DNA of 64,000 nt from Pedobacter heparinus DSM 2366 (GTDB lineage Bacteria > Bacteroidota > Bacteroidia > Sphingobacteriales > Sphingobacteriaceae). The stretch lies in the NCBI RefSeq assembly GCF_000023825.1, contig NC_013061.1, forward strand, positions 806,001-870,000, written 5' to 3'. Below the pieces are notes generated by a model. That model did not search any database and was not told the origin of the DNA. It saw only the letters and a list, made by a program, of their open reading frames with translations. Below, piece after piece: positions 63,361-64,000 of the stretch. Every line of letters begins with the position of its first letter. The first letter of the stretch is position 1. Both the position numbers and the translations under genes were made by a program.

Positions 63361-63927
63361 ATGACAGAAAATCGAGGAAGACCTAAGCAGGTTTCAACAA
63401 GCCCAGTTCTTTTTTTATCCTGCATATTAATATTCCTTTCCGGCTGCGCATCGCTTCAGCAGGCCTCTACCACAGGAATTAAGAACATATCAAGCCTGAA
63501 TGCCTTCGACGGCATCTATGAGAATCTGTCCATCAAGAAAAGCGAGTCGGAATTCTCTTCGCTATGGAACCAGCTCAACCTAAGCGGGAAATCCGATACC
63601 CTTGATTTCAGCAAGGCAAGAATAGGGCTCAAGGCCGTAGGGAAAGACCAAATCAGGGCTACCTGGGTGGAGGGCGGCATCGAAAAAAAGAGTGTCGTTC
63701 TGAAAGGGAAGCTCAGGGACAATTATTTCGTGTCGCGGCATAAGCGCACCGTCATACCCATACCGCTGATATACGGACAGCTAAAAAATAACCAGTTCCA
63801 GCTGTGGCTGGACAAGGACAATCAGCTCCATGCCGACAGGCTGCAGAACAGGTGGGGATGGGTATTCGTGTTCCTTGCCAGCAACGACAATACGAGTAGC
63901 CATGAATATAAAAGGAAATCCGAGTAG
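63361..63927 (+). CDS. Hypothetical lipoprotein of unlike composition
   Basis: A 188-residue lipoprotein from ATG 63361 (MTENRGRPKQVSTSPVLFLS), with a long basic N-region and lipobox LSGC (Cys31). The frame continues upstream through the tRNA and terminator, so longer starts are rejected. The mature part is beta-rich (LDFSKARIGLKAVGKDQIRATWVEGG, WLDKDNQLHADRLQNRWGWV) with no family I recognise. Its G+C is about one half by hand count of 63481-63720, above the low-forties look of the core genes, and it lies directly after a tRNA, which hints at acquired DNA. Confidence 0.65.
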   Translation: MTENRGRPKQVSTSPVLFLSCILIFLSGCASLQQASTTGIKNISSLNAFDGIYENLSIKKSESEFSSLWNQLNLSGKSDTLDFSKARIGLKAVGKDQIRATWVEGGIEKKSVVLKGKLRDNYFVSRHKRTVIPIPLIYGQLKNNQFQLWLDKDNQLHADRLQNRWGWVFVFLASNDNTSSHEYKRKSE

Positions 63928-63947
63928 GGACCATTGACCAAGATAAA

Positions 63948-64000
63948 ATGGACAAGATTATCAGAAAGCTTATGATGGCAGCGGCCTGTCTGCTGTTGGC
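63948..64000 (+). CDS. Start of a secreted protein, 3'-truncated
   Basis: ATG at 63948 opens MDKIIRKLMMAAACLLL before the window ends, which looks like a signal peptide. It begins 20 bases after the preceding lipoprotein gene, in the same direction, so both are probably one transcript. Too short to identify. Confidence 0.5.
   Translation, partial: MDKIIRKLMMAAACLLL

Overview
The window reads as chromosomal DNA of a Bacteroidota member, most likely Sphingobacteriaceae and Pedobacter-like. The signs are two ECF-sigma/FecR/SusC/SusD modules, many lipoproteins with Bacteroidota-style signals, an eno/DivIC-like pair, monomeric NADP-isocitrate dehydrogenase, and promoters of the TTTG-N18/19-TAnnTTTG type (best upstream of rpsF and tRNA-Phe). 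The genus is inferred from general resemblance only. I saw no transposase, phage or CRISPR locus.

Layout. 1-9.9 kb is housekeeping: a truncated membrane protein, a TRIC-type channel, a DivIC/FtsB-like division protein, enolase, aquaporin, an ABC-2 exporter, carA, and divergently panB plus an RluA-type pseudouridine synthase. 10.2-28.6 kb is polysaccharide utilisation locus 1: sigma, anti-sigma, SusC (with STN domain), SusD, three surface lipoproteins with DUF4959/DUF5000/DUF4998-like and discoidin-like modules (one fused to a lyase-like jelly roll), a GH27 alpha-galactosidase, a small lipoprotein, a GH28-like beta-helix protein, and a macroglobulin/TonB-plug protein. Sensing probably runs from the SusC STN domain through FecR to the sigma factor. 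The enzymes suggest a pectic or galactosyl-decorated plant glycan. 28.6-30.9 kb holds a lipoprotein, an Ada-like alkylation repair protein and a TlpA-like thioredoxin lipoprotein, all on the minus strand.

31.2-40.6 kb is a second, compact locus: sigma, FecR, SusC, SusD and a large zincin metalloprotease, so peptide or protein uptake is likelier than glycan. It is bracketed by two same-orientation copies of a roughly 105-bp non-coding element whose first 39 bases are identical. Just beyond the right copy sits an 8-mer repeated four times at exactly 11-bp period, preceded by an inverted copy. These are the most unexplained structures in the window.

40.8-50.5 kb carries two overlapping uncharacterised secreted proteins, an HPP-family membrane protein, a ThuA-like protein and two TonB-type outer-membrane proteins. 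50.6-63 kb returns to core genes: icd, an acidic protein of unknown function, dnaX, an AraC regulator, rpsF-rpsR-rplI, mtgA, a YycJ-like MBL hydrolase and a membrane iron-sulfur (Hdr-like) pair. The window ends with tRNA-Phe, whose acceptor stem contains a C-A mismatch, followed by a lipoprotein gene of visibly higher G+C and the start of another secreted protein. That may be the edge of a tRNA-integrated island.
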